From positions 62,001 through 126,000 of the forward strand of contig NZ_JADJNN010000009.1 of assembly GCF_016714285.1 (NCBI RefSeq): a stretch of DNA of 64,000 nt, given 5' to 3'. This DNA comes from Nannocystis sp. Lineage in GTDB: Bacteria > Myxococcota_A > Polyangia > Nannocystales > Nannocystaceae. The translations under genes and the position numbers were made by a program. The notes below the pieces were generated by a model. The model did not search any database, was not told the origin of the DNA, and worked only from the letters and a program-made list of their open reading frames with translations. Position 1 is the first letter of the stretch; each line of letters opens with the position of its first letter. Positions 56,034 through 63,769 of the stretch are shown here, piece by piece.

Positions 56034-56157
56034 GCTCCGCTCACTTCGCTTCGCGGGGGCCGCCGCGGGCACATGGGCGCGACGCTCGTTGCGGCGCCCG
56101 CGAGCCGCGGGGGCCAGCGCCTGAGCTCCGCTTACTTCACTTCGCGGCCGCGGGCAC
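55985..56157. repeat. 90-bp tandem duplication spanning two convergent gene ends
   Basis: 55985-56074 recurs, slightly shortened, at 56075-56157 (TTGCGGCGCCCGCGAGCCGC and CTGAGCTCCGCT in both). Copy one holds the PP2C stop; copy two holds the stop of the convergent gene at 56137. Confidence 0.9.
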
Positions 56158-57165
56158 GGGCACGAACTTGGCCGCGTCGCCGGCGATCTCGAGGTACTCG
56201 CCGCCGCCGCTGGCGTCGCCGGAGATCGGTCCGATGCGCAGGAGCTTGCCGTCGCACATGCTCGCCTCGCTCTTCTCCGGGCCGCGAACGATCACCATGC
56301 GCTTGACCGCGAGGTCGGCGAGCACCGACTCGACCTCGCCGCAGAACGGCTCGTTGCCGCGGAGCTTGGGCGTGCGCGCGGGGCCGAGGTCCGAGAGCAT
56401 GTTGGGCATCATCGCCTCCTCGCCGAGCATCCACTTCTTGCCCTCGCCGTTCATGATGTCGAGGCCGTACTTGACGTGCTCCTCGGTGACGCCGGCGTGG
56501 GCGAACACGCTGTCGCCGGCGATCAGGACCAGCTTCTGCTCGGCGAGCTTCTTGGCCATCGCGCCGCCCGCCGCGAAGGCCGTGGCGCGCCCGCGCTGGG
56601 CCGCGGGCAGGCCGTCGATGCGCGGGTCGTCGGCGGCCGGCTTCTCCTTGGCGTAGTCCTTGAAGCCCTGCGGGCTGACGCCATCGAAGTTCAGCGTGAC
56701 GTTCAAGATCTCGTTGGCGCCGTTGATGCGGTAGAGCGCCCCGCCGGCGGTCGTGGCCTCGCCGGCCAGGCGGTCGAGCAAGTCGAGCACCGCGAGCTCC
56801 TCCTTGCCGCTGCCGAGCTGGTTGCCGAGCTGCACCACCACGAGGTCGCCGCCGCCCCAGTTGCCGGCGAGGTTCAGCGCCCCGGCGGCCGTCAGCGCGG
56901 AGCGTGCGGTGGCCAGGTTGCCGCCGAGCGGGCCGAGCACGACGACTTTGCCCTTCGGCGCCGCGACGCGGGCGTCCTCGGTGGCGCGGGCGCGCGGGCG
57001 CGCGGCCTTGGTGTCGGCCTTGGTGTCGGCCTTGGCGTCGGCCTTCGCGTCGGCCTTCGCGTCGGCCTTCGCGTCCGTCTTCTTGGCGTCCTTCGAGCCG
57101 CCGCCACAGGCGAGGCCGACGGTGCAGAGCAGTGCGAGGGTGCGAGGCAGGCGGGGGCTTGGCAT
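56137..57165 (-). CDS. Metallophosphoesterase-fold lipoprotein with degenerate active site
   Basis: 342 residues from ATG 57165. Lipobox VGLACGG, then a KADAK/KADTK hexapeptide-like linker (residues 25-50). The body aligns by eye with calcineurin-like Shewanella-type phosphatases: VVVLGPLGGNLATAR for the usual DLHGD block, VVQLGNQLGSG for GDQ-DRG, YRINGANEILNV for GNHE and VFAHAGVTEEHVKYGL for FAHGG. Most metal ligands are replaced, so it is probably a binding or structural pseudoenzyme. The alignment is from memory of the family. Confidence 0.75.
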   Translation of the reverse strand: MPSPRLPRTLALLCTVGLACGGGSKDAKKTDAKADAKADAKADAKADTKADTKAARPRARATEDARVAAPKGKVVVLGPLGGNLATARSALTAAGALNLAGNWGGGDLVVVQLGNQLGSGKEELAVLDLLDRLAGEATTAGGALYRINGANEILNVTLNFDGVSPQGFKDYAKEKPAADDPRIDGLPAAQRGRATAFAAGGAMAKKLAEQKLVLIAGDSVFAHAGVTEEHVKYGLDIMNGEGKKWMLGEEAMMPNMLSDLGPARTPKLRGNEPFCGEVESVLADLAVKRMVIVRGPEKSEASMCDGKLLRIGPISGDASGGGEYLEIAGDAAKFVPVPAAAK

Positions 57166-57278
57166 GGCGGCATGATACACGCGGGGGCGGGCCAGGGGAG
57201 CAGTATGCCGCGACCTGACCATGCGCCCCGGCGCCGGGTCACGGACGCCGAAGGTGTTCCCGTGCCATGGCGTCAGGC

Positions 57279-58361
57279 TCACTGCGGGTCGGGCAGGAGC
57301 TCGGCGGCGAGGCGGAAGATGAGGAATTGGTGGTCCGGGTTGCCGCCGCCGCCGGGCCACAGGAACGGGCTCTTGGGCGGCTTGATGTTTGGCGGGTCCC
57401 AGTTGAACCACATCCAGTGGGCCTCGTTGGGCATGACGGCCTGGCATACCAGCGGGAACTCGTTGCCCGCCTTGGGGCCGCCCTCGTAGGGGGTGGTGTT
57501 GTCCTCGCCGAAGGCGACGGCGCCGTACTGGGTGCCGATGTCGTCGACCCAGCCGACGCTGGTGGTGTTGGGGTCGAGCTTGCCCTCGTTGCACTTGCCG
57601 ATGAAGTCGTTGATCTGCGCGAGCGGGGGGCCGCCGTTGCCGGGCTGGTAGTCGAAGCCGGTGGCGCAGACCTGCCAGCCCTTGGTGCCGGTGAACACGT
57701 CCTCGCCGAAGCCGCCGCCGCCGCCCTTGCGGCGGAAGCGGGCCAGCACGCCCTGGGTGACCGCGGAGTCGGCCCAGGCGATGATGTAGAGCTGGGTGGT
57801 GCCGATCGTCTCGGCGTAGGGGATCACGTAGGTCTCGGGGCCCTCGCCGCAGTTGAAGATCTGGCCGGCGGTGACCGCCTCGACGCCGCCGTAGTACTTG
57901 GAGATGCTGTCGTCAGTGCCGTAGGCGAAGGCGTAGGCGTTGTCGGCGGTGATCACGACCTCGATGTCGCTCTCCACCGGGCCGCCGCTGCTCTCGGCGC
58001 CGCTGCTCGAGTCGGCGCTGGTGCTGCTGGTGCTGGTGTCGGCGCTGCTGGTGCTGGCGTCGCTCGTGGTGGTGGTGCCGGGGGTGTCGACGCCCTGGGT
58101 GGTGTCGCCGGTGTCGCTGGTGGCCGTGGCGGTGGCGGTGGTCGCGTCGCTGCTGCCGGTGCCGGCGGTGCCGGTGGTCGCGGTGACGCTGGTGTCGCTG
58201 CTCGTCGGTGTGGTGGTGGTCGGCGTGTCGCCGGTGCTCGGGGCGGTGGTCGACGGGCTGGTGGTCTCGGCGGTGGTGCCAGTGCTGGTGCCGCCGTCGC
58301 CGGAGCAGGCGGCCAGCAGCAGCGCGGCGGCGGTGAGGGTTCGCAGGGGAAGACAGTGCAT
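57279..58361 (-). CDS. Ser/Thr-rich lipoprotein
   Basis: 360 residues. Lipobox LLLAACSG. Residues 22-130 are almost only Thr, Ser, Gly, Asp and Ala, a likely glycosylated stalk. The C-terminal 220 residues form a domain with four Cys (FNCGEGPETYVIPYAE, WQVCATGFDY, GKCNEGKLD, LVCQAVMPNEAHWMWFNW). No family recognised. Layout is like the lipoproteins at 2635 and 53177. Confidence 0.85.
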   Translation of the reverse strand: MHCLPLRTLTAAALLLAACSGDGGTSTGTTAETTSPSTTAPSTGDTPTTTTPTSSDTSVTATTGTAGTGSSDATTATATATSDTGDTTQGVDTPGTTTTSDASTSSADTSTSSTSADSSSGAESSGGPVESDIEVVITADNAYAFAYGTDDSISKYYGGVEAVTAGQIFNCGEGPETYVIPYAETIGTTQLYIIAWADSAVTQGVLARFRRKGGGGGFGEDVFTGTKGWQVCATGFDYQPGNGGPPLAQINDFIGKCNEGKLDPNTTSVGWVDDIGTQYGAVAFGEDNTTPYEGGPKAGNEFPLVCQAVMPNEAHWMWFNWDPPNIKPPKSPFLWPGGGGNPDHQFLIFRLAAELLPDPQ

Positions 58362-58365
58362 CCGG

Positions 58366-58475
58366 CGATGATACGCCGTCGTCGGCGATCAGGCGGGGAG
58401 CAGCTGTTCGCGGAGGAAGGCGATGATACGCCGTCGCCGGCGATCAGGCGGGGAGCAGCTGTTCGCGGAGGAAGG
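58366..58475. repeat. 55-bp tandem duplication of a gene tail
   Basis: 58366-58420 and 58421-58475 differ at one base. The second copy contains the last codons and stop of the dienelactone hydrolase gene. 55 is not a multiple of three. Confidence 0.95.
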
Positions 58476-59235
58476 CGAGGGTGCGATCGAGGGCGGCGCG
58501 GGTGGGCTGGCCGTGCTCGTCGATGAGGTGGTTGGTGAGCACGCTGTGGGGCGGGCGCGGGCCCTGCGGGTTGGCGAAGCGGCCGGGGATCTCGATGGTC
58601 TCGACCGCGGCGGCGAACTCGTGGCGCAGGCGCTCGAAGCGGGCGCCGGGGCACAGCGGGTCGTTGTCGAAGCGCATCGCCAGGATGCGGGCGCCGCGGC
58701 GATCGATCTGCTCGTGCGCCGCGGCGAGCTCGGCCGGGGACGCGTGCAGGCCGGCGCGCATGCGGGCGGTGAGCGGGACCGGCAGCGAGGGCTGCGAGAG
58801 CACCGCGGCGATCACCGGGGCGTTCAGCATCATCGCCAGGCCGAAGTTGCCGGTGATGCACATGCCGACCGCGCCGACGCCCGGGCCGCCGCACTCGCCG
58901 TGGGCGTGGCGGGCGAGGGCCCGCAGCCAGTCGACGATCGGGCTGCTGGCGTCGGCGGCGAGCAGGCGAAACTCGCGGCTGACGCACACGTGCGCGAAGG
59001 TGCGGGCGAGCGCGGCCGGTGACACCGGGCGCATCGGCGTGCCGAACAGCTGCGGCAGGTAGACGCGGAAGCCCGCGTCGGCGACCCGGGTGGCGAAGGC
59101 GGCGACCGCCGGCGTGATGCCGGGGACCTCGGTCATGACGATCACTGCGGGGCCCTGGCCGCGGAGGTAGACGGTGCGCTCCGTGCCGGCGAGGGTCAGG
59201 TGGGTGCTGGTGAAGCCCGGGACCTCGGCGTTCAT
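58444..59235 (-). CDS. Dienelactone hydrolase family protein
   Basis: 263 residues from ATG 59235. Alpha/beta-hydrolase with a Cys nucleophile in GMCITGNFG (Cys about 118), an acid in MRFDNDPLCPG and His in GPRPPHSVLTNHL. Dienelactone hydrolases open lactone rings in aromatic breakdown, but many homologues have other roles and no catabolic genes are near. Its tail lies in the 55-bp duplication. Confidence 0.88.
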   Translation of the reverse strand: MNAEVPGFTSTHLTLAGTERTVYLRGQGPAVIVMTEVPGITPAVAAFATRVADAGFRVYLPQLFGTPMRPVSPAALARTFAHVCVSREFRLLAADASSPIVDWLRALARHAHGECGGPGVGAVGMCITGNFGLAMMLNAPVIAAVLSQPSLPVPLTARMRAGLHASPAELAAAHEQIDRRGARILAMRFDNDPLCPGARFERLRHEFAAAVETIEIPGRFANPQGPRPPHSVLTNHLIDEHGQPTRAALDRTLAFLREQLLPA

Positions 59236-59270
59236 CGGCGCAGTGTAACAGGCGCGCTCCGATGTCGACA

Positions 59271-59284
59271 TGTCCTTTGGGTCA
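59271..59284. repeat. TGTCC-type palindrome, degenerate
   Basis: TGTCC-TTTG-GGTCA, one mismatch, in the 98-base gap between the hydrolase start and the CapA stop. A second copy follows at 59339-59352. Confidence 0.65.
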
Positions 59285-59333
59285 GGCCCACTCGTTGCCA
59301 GGGAGATCGCTTCGTGGAGCGCGCGCGGTGGAG

Positions 59334-60617
59334 CTACATGTCCTTTGGGATAGGTTCGACGGGGCAGGACCATCCGCTGAGCACGAGCGCGTCGCCGTCG
59401 CGGGTGAGGGGCGTGCGCAGCAGCTTGCTGCGGGCCTGCATGTGCTTGGCGATCTGGGTCGCCTGGGCGGCGGGTGCGGGCGCGGGGGTGAAGCCGGGGG
59501 CCTCGCCGAGCCAGACGGGGTGGAAGCTGGCGCGCTCGGGGCAGCGCTGGCCGGGCAGGTAGCGCACGCGCAGGACGCCGCTCTCGCGCGAGCGCTCGTC
59601 GGTGTTGGCGAACAGGAAGTTGCCGAGCGAGTAGGCGATGAGGCCGTGCTCGTGGCGCTCGAGGCCCTGGAGGACGTGGGGGTGGTGGCCGATGACGAGG
59701 TCGGCGCCGCCGGCGAGGAGTCGCCTGGCGGCGGCGCGCTGGGCGTGGTCGGGGCCCTCGCTGTACTCCTGACCCCAGTGCAGGAGCACGACGACGAGGT
59801 CGTGCGTGGCCCGGGCGGAGCGCACGGCGGGGAGCAGGCGGCGCGGCATCTCGCCGGTCTTGAACACGGCGAGGGCGGGGTCGCCGGGGGCGGGCGAGCG
59901 GTTCAGCCAGGTGGTCGCGGCGAGCAGCGCGACGCGCCAGCCGCCGCGCTCGAGGGTCGCGACCTGGACCACGTCGCCGGTCTTGCGCGCCTCGCCGACG
60001 GGCGTAAGGCCCAGCTCGCGCAGCACGGCGGGGGTCTGCTCGAGGCCGGCGGTGAGCAGGTCGAGGGCATGGTTGTTGGCGACGCCGAGCGCGGCGAAGC
60101 GGCCGACCAGGGCGCGCGCGGCCTGCTTGTCGGCGCCGAAGCGCGAGCCGATGTAGATCGGGCTGCGCTCGGGGCGGGTGTGCATCAGCGGGGTCTCGAG
60201 GTTGGCGATCGCGGCGTCGGCCTTGAGCAGGTCGGCGACCGCGGCGAAGGGGTCAGCGTCGGCGGCGAACAGCGGGGCGTAGGCGTCGAGGCGGTACTTG
60301 CCGAGGATGATGTCGCCGACGAACACCAGCTCGAGCGGGGTCGTCGGGGCCGGACGCTTGGCTGTCTGTGGGGACAGGTCGTCGGGCGCGGCTGTCTCCG
60401 GTTGCGGGTCAGCGGGTGCAGTGGCTGTCTTTTGGGACAGGTCGGAAGGGGCAGGTTGTGGGGTCAGCTCGGCGGGGGGCGCAGCGGGTGCGGGGGCCTG
60501 TGAGCTGACGCGGGGTGGCGGGAGGACGGCGCTCGCGGGTCCGGAGCAGGCGCCCGCGGCAGCGACGAGGCTGACGAGGGCGGCGCGGGCGAAGGGGCCG
60601 ACGCGGCGTGCGGACAT
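59334..60617 (-). CDS. CapA-family lipoprotein (poly-gamma-glutamate/capsule type)
   Basis: 427 residues. Signal peptide ends AAAGAC. A Pro/Ala linker to about residue 90 is followed by the CapA calcineurin-like fold: VFVGDIILGKY, AIANLETPLMH, LGVANNHALDLL, LLHWGQEYSEGPDHAQ, VIGHHPHVLQGLE and AYSLGNFLFAN. In other bacteria CapA/PgsA helps make or export poly-gamma-glutamate; partner genes are absent here. Two palindrome copies are translated in the linker (DLSQKTA, DLSPQTA), and a third forms the last residues PIPKDM and the stop. Confidence 0.9.
   Translation of the reverse strand: MSARRVGPFARAALVSLVAAAGACSGPASAVLPPPRVSSQAPAPAAPPAELTPQPAPSDLSQKTATAPADPQPETAAPDDLSPQTAKRPAPTTPLELVFVGDIILGKYRLDAYAPLFAADADPFAAVADLLKADAAIANLETPLMHTRPERSPIYIGSRFGADKQAARALVGRFAALGVANNHALDLLTAGLEQTPAVLRELGLTPVGEARKTGDVVQVATLERGGWRVALLAATTWLNRSPAPGDPALAVFKTGEMPRRLLPAVRSARATHDLVVVLLHWGQEYSEGPDHAQRAAARRLLAGGADLVIGHHPHVLQGLERHEHGLIAYSLGNFLFANTDERSRESGVLRVRYLPGQRCPERASFHPVWLGEAPGFTPAPAPAAQATQIAKHMQARSKLLRTPLTRDGDALVLSGWSCPVEPIPKDM
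59339..59352. repeat. TGTCC-type palindrome forming the CapA gene end
   Basis: TGTCC-TTTG-GGATA. Read on the minus strand it supplies the last CapA codons next to the TAG stop (59334-59336). Confidence 0.65.
60362..60440. repeat. Degenerate TGTCC palindromes in the CapA linker
   Basis: CTGTC-TGTGG-GGACAG near 60362 and CTGTC-TTTTG-GGACAG near 60425, about 63 bases apart, with a more decayed copy between. Confidence 0.65.
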
Positions 60618-60697
60618 CGTGGGCGGAGGGTCGCACGGTCGTGGGCGCGAGGCGAGCGGGGGGCGTGGTAGCGTCGCGCGCGACGGAGGGACTCTCG

Positions 60698-62230
60698 ATG
60701 CGCAGGACGGGCATTCAGATGGTCACGGTGCTGGCGATCGGCTGCGGTGGCGGCGGCGCGGGCGACACGGGTGAGGCCGCGAGCAGTGGTGCGGCGGCGT
60801 CGACGGCTGCGGCGACGTCGACCGGCGGGAGCACGGGCGAAGTTGCGCCGACCACTGGCGGCGACGCGAGCACCGGCGGCAGCACGGGCGGCGAGGTCCC
60901 TGCCTGCGGTGATGGTATGCCCGCAGATCCGCCGATCGAGTGGGACCCCGGGCAGCCGGACATCGCCGGGTGCAGCGTGCGCGGGCTGCGGGAGTACCGG
61001 GCGATCTTGCATCTGCACTCGCACCACTCGCACGACGCCTGTGACGGCGAGCCGCAGCCGGGCGGCGTGCCCGACGAGGCGTGTCTCAAGGACCTGCGCG
61101 ACGCGCTGTGCGTGACCCGCATCGACCTCGCCTTCCTCACCGATCATCCGGCGTACGCGACCGACGCGACGCTCGAGCAGCTGCTGGTGATGCGCGGGGC
61201 GGACGAGCCGGTGATGGGCCCGGGCGGCACGCCGATCGCCAGCTGGCTGGTGTGTGACAGCGGGCACCGGGTGCTGGTGATGCCGGGGATCGAGAGCGGC
61301 GAGATGATGCCGATGGGGCTCGAGGCGCACGTGCCCGACGCGTACGGGGTGTCGTCGCCGGCGTCGTTCCAGCAGATCAAGGACGCCGGGGCGCTGGCCT
61401 GGGTGGCGCACACCGAGAGCCGTGACGTCGCCGAGCTGGCGACGCTCGGGCTCGACGGGCTCGAGTTCTATCAGCTGCACGCGAACCTCGATCCTGACAT
61501 CCGCGAGCAGTACCTCGGGCTCGACCCTGGTGGCTTCGTGAGCGCGTCGGCGCCGTTCTTCCTCGGCGCGCAGAAGCTCCCGGTGCCGGACCTGGCCTCG
61601 CTCGGCTTTCTCGCGCCCAACGAGCCGTCGATGGTCGCGCTCGAGACCCTCGGGCAGAGTCTGCGCCTCACGATCTCCGCCGGCACCGACGCGCACCAGA
61701 ACGTGTTCAAGACCAAGGCCTCCGACGGTGAGCGCATCGACTCGTACCGGCGGATGATCCGGTGGTTCAATAATCGCGTGCGGCTCGGCGGCGAGCTCAC
61801 GCCGGCGGCGGCCAAGGCGGCGCTGCGGGCTGGCAGCAATCACATCGTGTTCGAGGCCTTCGGCAACCCGATCGACTTCGACTTCGTCGCGCGGCAGGGC
61901 GATGCGATCACGGAGATGGGCGCCGAGGTCACGCTGGGCGGCGGGCTGACCCTGGCGGCCGCGCTGCCGCGGCTCGACCCGCGCAGCCCGCAGGGCGAGG
62001 TGGCGCCGGGGCTCGAGGGTCGGCTGTATCGCGCGACGGGGGACGGGCGCGAGCTGCTGAAGTCGTGGAGCGAGGGGGCGATCGAGCTGGCGGCGCCGGG
62101 GCCGGGGGTGTACCGCGTCGAGGTGTGGATGACGCCGCGGCAGCTGGCGCCGTACCTCGGTGCAATCGCGGGTGACTACACCGAGACGGCGGTGCCGTGG
62201 ATCTACAGCGGGGCGATCTTCGTCCGCTAG
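60698..62230 (+). CDS. Lipoprotein with a PHP-like metal-dependent hydrolase domain
   Basis: 510 residues from ATG 60698, with GGAGGG ahead. Lipobox VLAIGC, then a Gly/Ser/Thr linker to about residue 70. The domain begins AILHLHSHHSHDAC, the metal-binding start of PHP phosphoesterases, followed by IDLAFLTDHP, LVMPGIESGEMM, LAWVAHTESRD, DGLEFYQLHAN, ISAGTDAHQNVF and a C-terminal beta region. It probably hydrolyses a phosphoester or similar bond outside the cytoplasm. Substrate unknown. Confidence 0.85.
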   Translation: MRRTGIQMVTVLAIGCGGGGAGDTGEAASSGAAASTAAATSTGGSTGEVAPTTGGDASTGGSTGGEVPACGDGMPADPPIEWDPGQPDIAGCSVRGLREYRAILHLHSHHSHDACDGEPQPGGVPDEACLKDLRDALCVTRIDLAFLTDHPAYATDATLEQLLVMRGADEPVMGPGGTPIASWLVCDSGHRVLVMPGIESGEMMPMGLEAHVPDAYGVSSPASFQQIKDAGALAWVAHTESRDVAELATLGLDGLEFYQLHANLDPDIREQYLGLDPGGFVSASAPFFLGAQKLPVPDLASLGFLAPNEPSMVALETLGQSLRLTISAGTDAHQNVFKTKASDGERIDSYRRMIRWFNNRVRLGGELTPAAAKAALRAGSNHIVFEAFGNPIDFDFVARQGDAITEMGAEVTLGGGLTLAAALPRLDPRSPQGEVAPGLEGRLYRATGDGRELLKSWSEGAIELAAPGPGVYRVEVWMTPRQLAPYLGAIAGDYTETAVPWIYSGAIFVR

Positions 62231-62602
62231 TCGCGTCGCACGGGCTGGCTGGGCTATCGTGGTGTGGAGGACGTCGGACGGGGCAGCTGGGCTCTCTTGG
62301 TGCGGAGGAGGTCGCACGGGGCCGGCTGGGCCCTCGGCGGCGCGGAGGCTGGGCCCTCGGCGGCGCGGAGGACGTCGCACGGGCCGGTGCGGTCCGGCTG
62401 GTCGCCCGCGCAGGCTCGAGAAGCCGGATGTCCGGAAGAGGTCTCGCCCTCAAACACGGCCTGACACACCGTCGCCGGGGTGATTCCCGGGTCTACGCCG
62501 GACTCGGTCGAGACCTCTTCCGGCCCTCCGGGGCCTCCGGCGGTGCGTCGAGCCTGCGCGGCCGCACCGCCCCGAGCCCGCACCGGCCCTGTGCGCGACG
62601 TC
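62231..62602. repeat. Direct repeats followed by a 232-bp imperfect inverted repeat
   Basis: About four 38-bp units (GTCGCACGGGGC... GCGGAG) run from 62231 to 62372. Then arms 62371-62446 and 62509-62602 pair: GACGTCG/CGACGTC, CGCGCAGGCTCGA with TCGAGCCTGCGCG (13 bp), and CCGGAAGAGGTCTCG with CGAGACCTCTTCCGG (15 bp). No gene is supported in this 730-base stretch. Confidence 0.85.
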
Positions 62603-62663
62603 GTCCGAACGGCGTTGCGACCGGATGATCGTCGGGACGCGCCGCTGGGCACCGCGCAGCGAA

Positions 62664-62858
62664 CCGCCGCCCGCGCGCGGGGCCGGGCGGCGCCGGCCCC
62701 CGCCCGGCCCCCCGCCCCTGCGGCCGGCCGCGGCCGGGCGGGCCGCGGGGGGGGGGCCCCGCGCCCGGCGCCGGCCCCCCCCGGCCCCGCGGCGGGGCCC
62801 CCGCCGGGGGGGGGGGCCCCCCCGGGGGCCCCCGGCCCCGGGGGCCGGGGGGGGGGCG
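62664..62858. other. 195-base G/C-only stretch with long homopolymers
   Basis: Only one of 195 bases (62719) is not G or C. G runs of 10-11 occur at 62747-62756, 62806-62816 and 62847-62856. May be an assembly artefact or a real strand-asymmetric repeat. Confidence 0.8.
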
Positions 62859-62904
62859 ATGGCCTCCGCGCGCTGGCCGGGCCGCGGGCAGCAGGTGCGC
62901 CAGA

Positions 62905-62942
62905 GAAAACAGCGCGCCCGGTCGTTGCCGACCGGGCGCGCT
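62905..62942 (-). terminator. Intrinsic terminator of the DUF1571-like gene
   Basis: 14-bp perfect stem AGCGCGCCCGGTCG/CGACCGGGCGCGCT with a 4-base loop (62911-62942), followed on the minus strand by TGTTTTCTC. The clearest Rho-independent terminator in the window. Confidence 0.9.
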
Positions 62943-62944
62943 CG

Positions 62945-62960
62945 CTGTCCGAAAGGACAG
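62945..62960. repeat. TGTCC-N4-GGACA palindrome next to a terminator
   Basis: CTGTCC-GAAA-GGACAG, perfect 6-bp stem, five bases after the DUF1571-like stop and just before the terminator stem. Confidence 0.85.
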
Positions 62961-62965
62961 TCCGC

Positions 62966-63769
62966 TCAGAAGTTGTAGGCGGGGTTCTCGGGGTCGAAGT
63001 CGGCGTCGACGAGGCCGACGTTGAGGCGGACATCCTCGAAGCCGTACTGCTCGAGCAGCTCGCCCTCGGCGTCCCAGATCGAGATCTGGGTCGGCATCTT
63101 GGTCTGCGTGTTGAAGCAGAGCTTGGCCCGCTCGGCGTAGTAGGGCGAGTAGTTGCGGGCCGGGGTGATGGCCTCGAGGCAGCGGCTGCGGGCGCCGTGC
63201 ACGATCGACTCGCCGTGGTCGATGTACTGCACGCCGTCCTGCGGGCGGACGGCGCTGAGGCGGGCGTCGCGGACCATCAGGCGGATGACCTCGCCGAAGC
63301 CGACGTTCGTGATCGGGTGCCGGTTGCCGCGCATGGCGAGGCTGGCGTCGGGGCGCAGGTTGACGGTGACATCCGGGAAGGAGCCCTGGTGGGCCCGGAT
63401 CTTGTCGTCGTTCCAGCCGCGGACGAACAGCACCTCGCGGCTCTCGAAGTCACCGGCGGTCCAGTGCAGGTACACGTCGAAGGGCTTGCGGAACTTGAGC
63501 TCGATCGTCTCCTTCGGGAGCAGGCGGCCCTTGACGCGCTCCTGCTTGTAGAAGGTCGCGGTGTAGTCCTGCACCGCGGCGTAGGCCCGCTCCATGGCGT
63601 AGACCTGCTCGCGCAGCGCGGTGCCGTCGGCCAGGGCGACGGGCTGCGCGACGGGCTGCGCAACTTCTTGGGCCGCGACCGGCGTCGACGCGAGGATCGA
63701 CACGAGGAAAAGCGGAGCCCACCGCACGGAGCGGAGTGAAGACAGAAACATGGCGCGGAGCTTGTGCAT
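62966..63769 (-). CDS. DUF1571-like secreted protein
   Basis: 267 residues from ATG 63769, with GGAGGG before it. A signal peptide ends near STPVAAQ. The mature part resembles DUF1571/outer-membrane lipoprotein-sorting proteins: YAAVQDYTATFYKQERVKGRLLPKETIELKFRKPFDVYLHW (quoted in pieces: DYTATFYKQERVKGRLL, RKPFDVYLHW), REVLFVRGWNDDKIRAH, and AKLCFNTQTKMPTQISIWD. LolA-like folds carry lipids or lipoproteins; a carrier role is inference. Ends at a strong terminator. Confidence 0.82.
   Translation of the reverse strand: MHKLRAMFLSSLRSVRWAPLFLVSILASTPVAAQEVAQPVAQPVALADGTALREQVYAMERAYAAVQDYTATFYKQERVKGRLLPKETIELKFRKPFDVYLHWTAGDFESREVLFVRGWNDDKIRAHQGSFPDVTVNLRPDASLAMRGNRHPITNVGFGEVIRLMVRDARLSAVRPQDGVQYIDHGESIVHGARSRCLEAITPARNYSPYYAERAKLCFNTQTKMPTQISIWDAEGELLEQYGFEDVRLNVGLVDADFDPENPAYNF

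Noticed and set aside
62371..62602. Inverted repeat as insertion-sequence ends
   Set aside because: No transposase frame between or beside the arms and no target-site duplication seen.
62254..63033. 259-residue minus-strand open frame across the repeat zone
   Set aside because: Spans a terminator, a G/C-only block and inverted repeats; product is low complexity.
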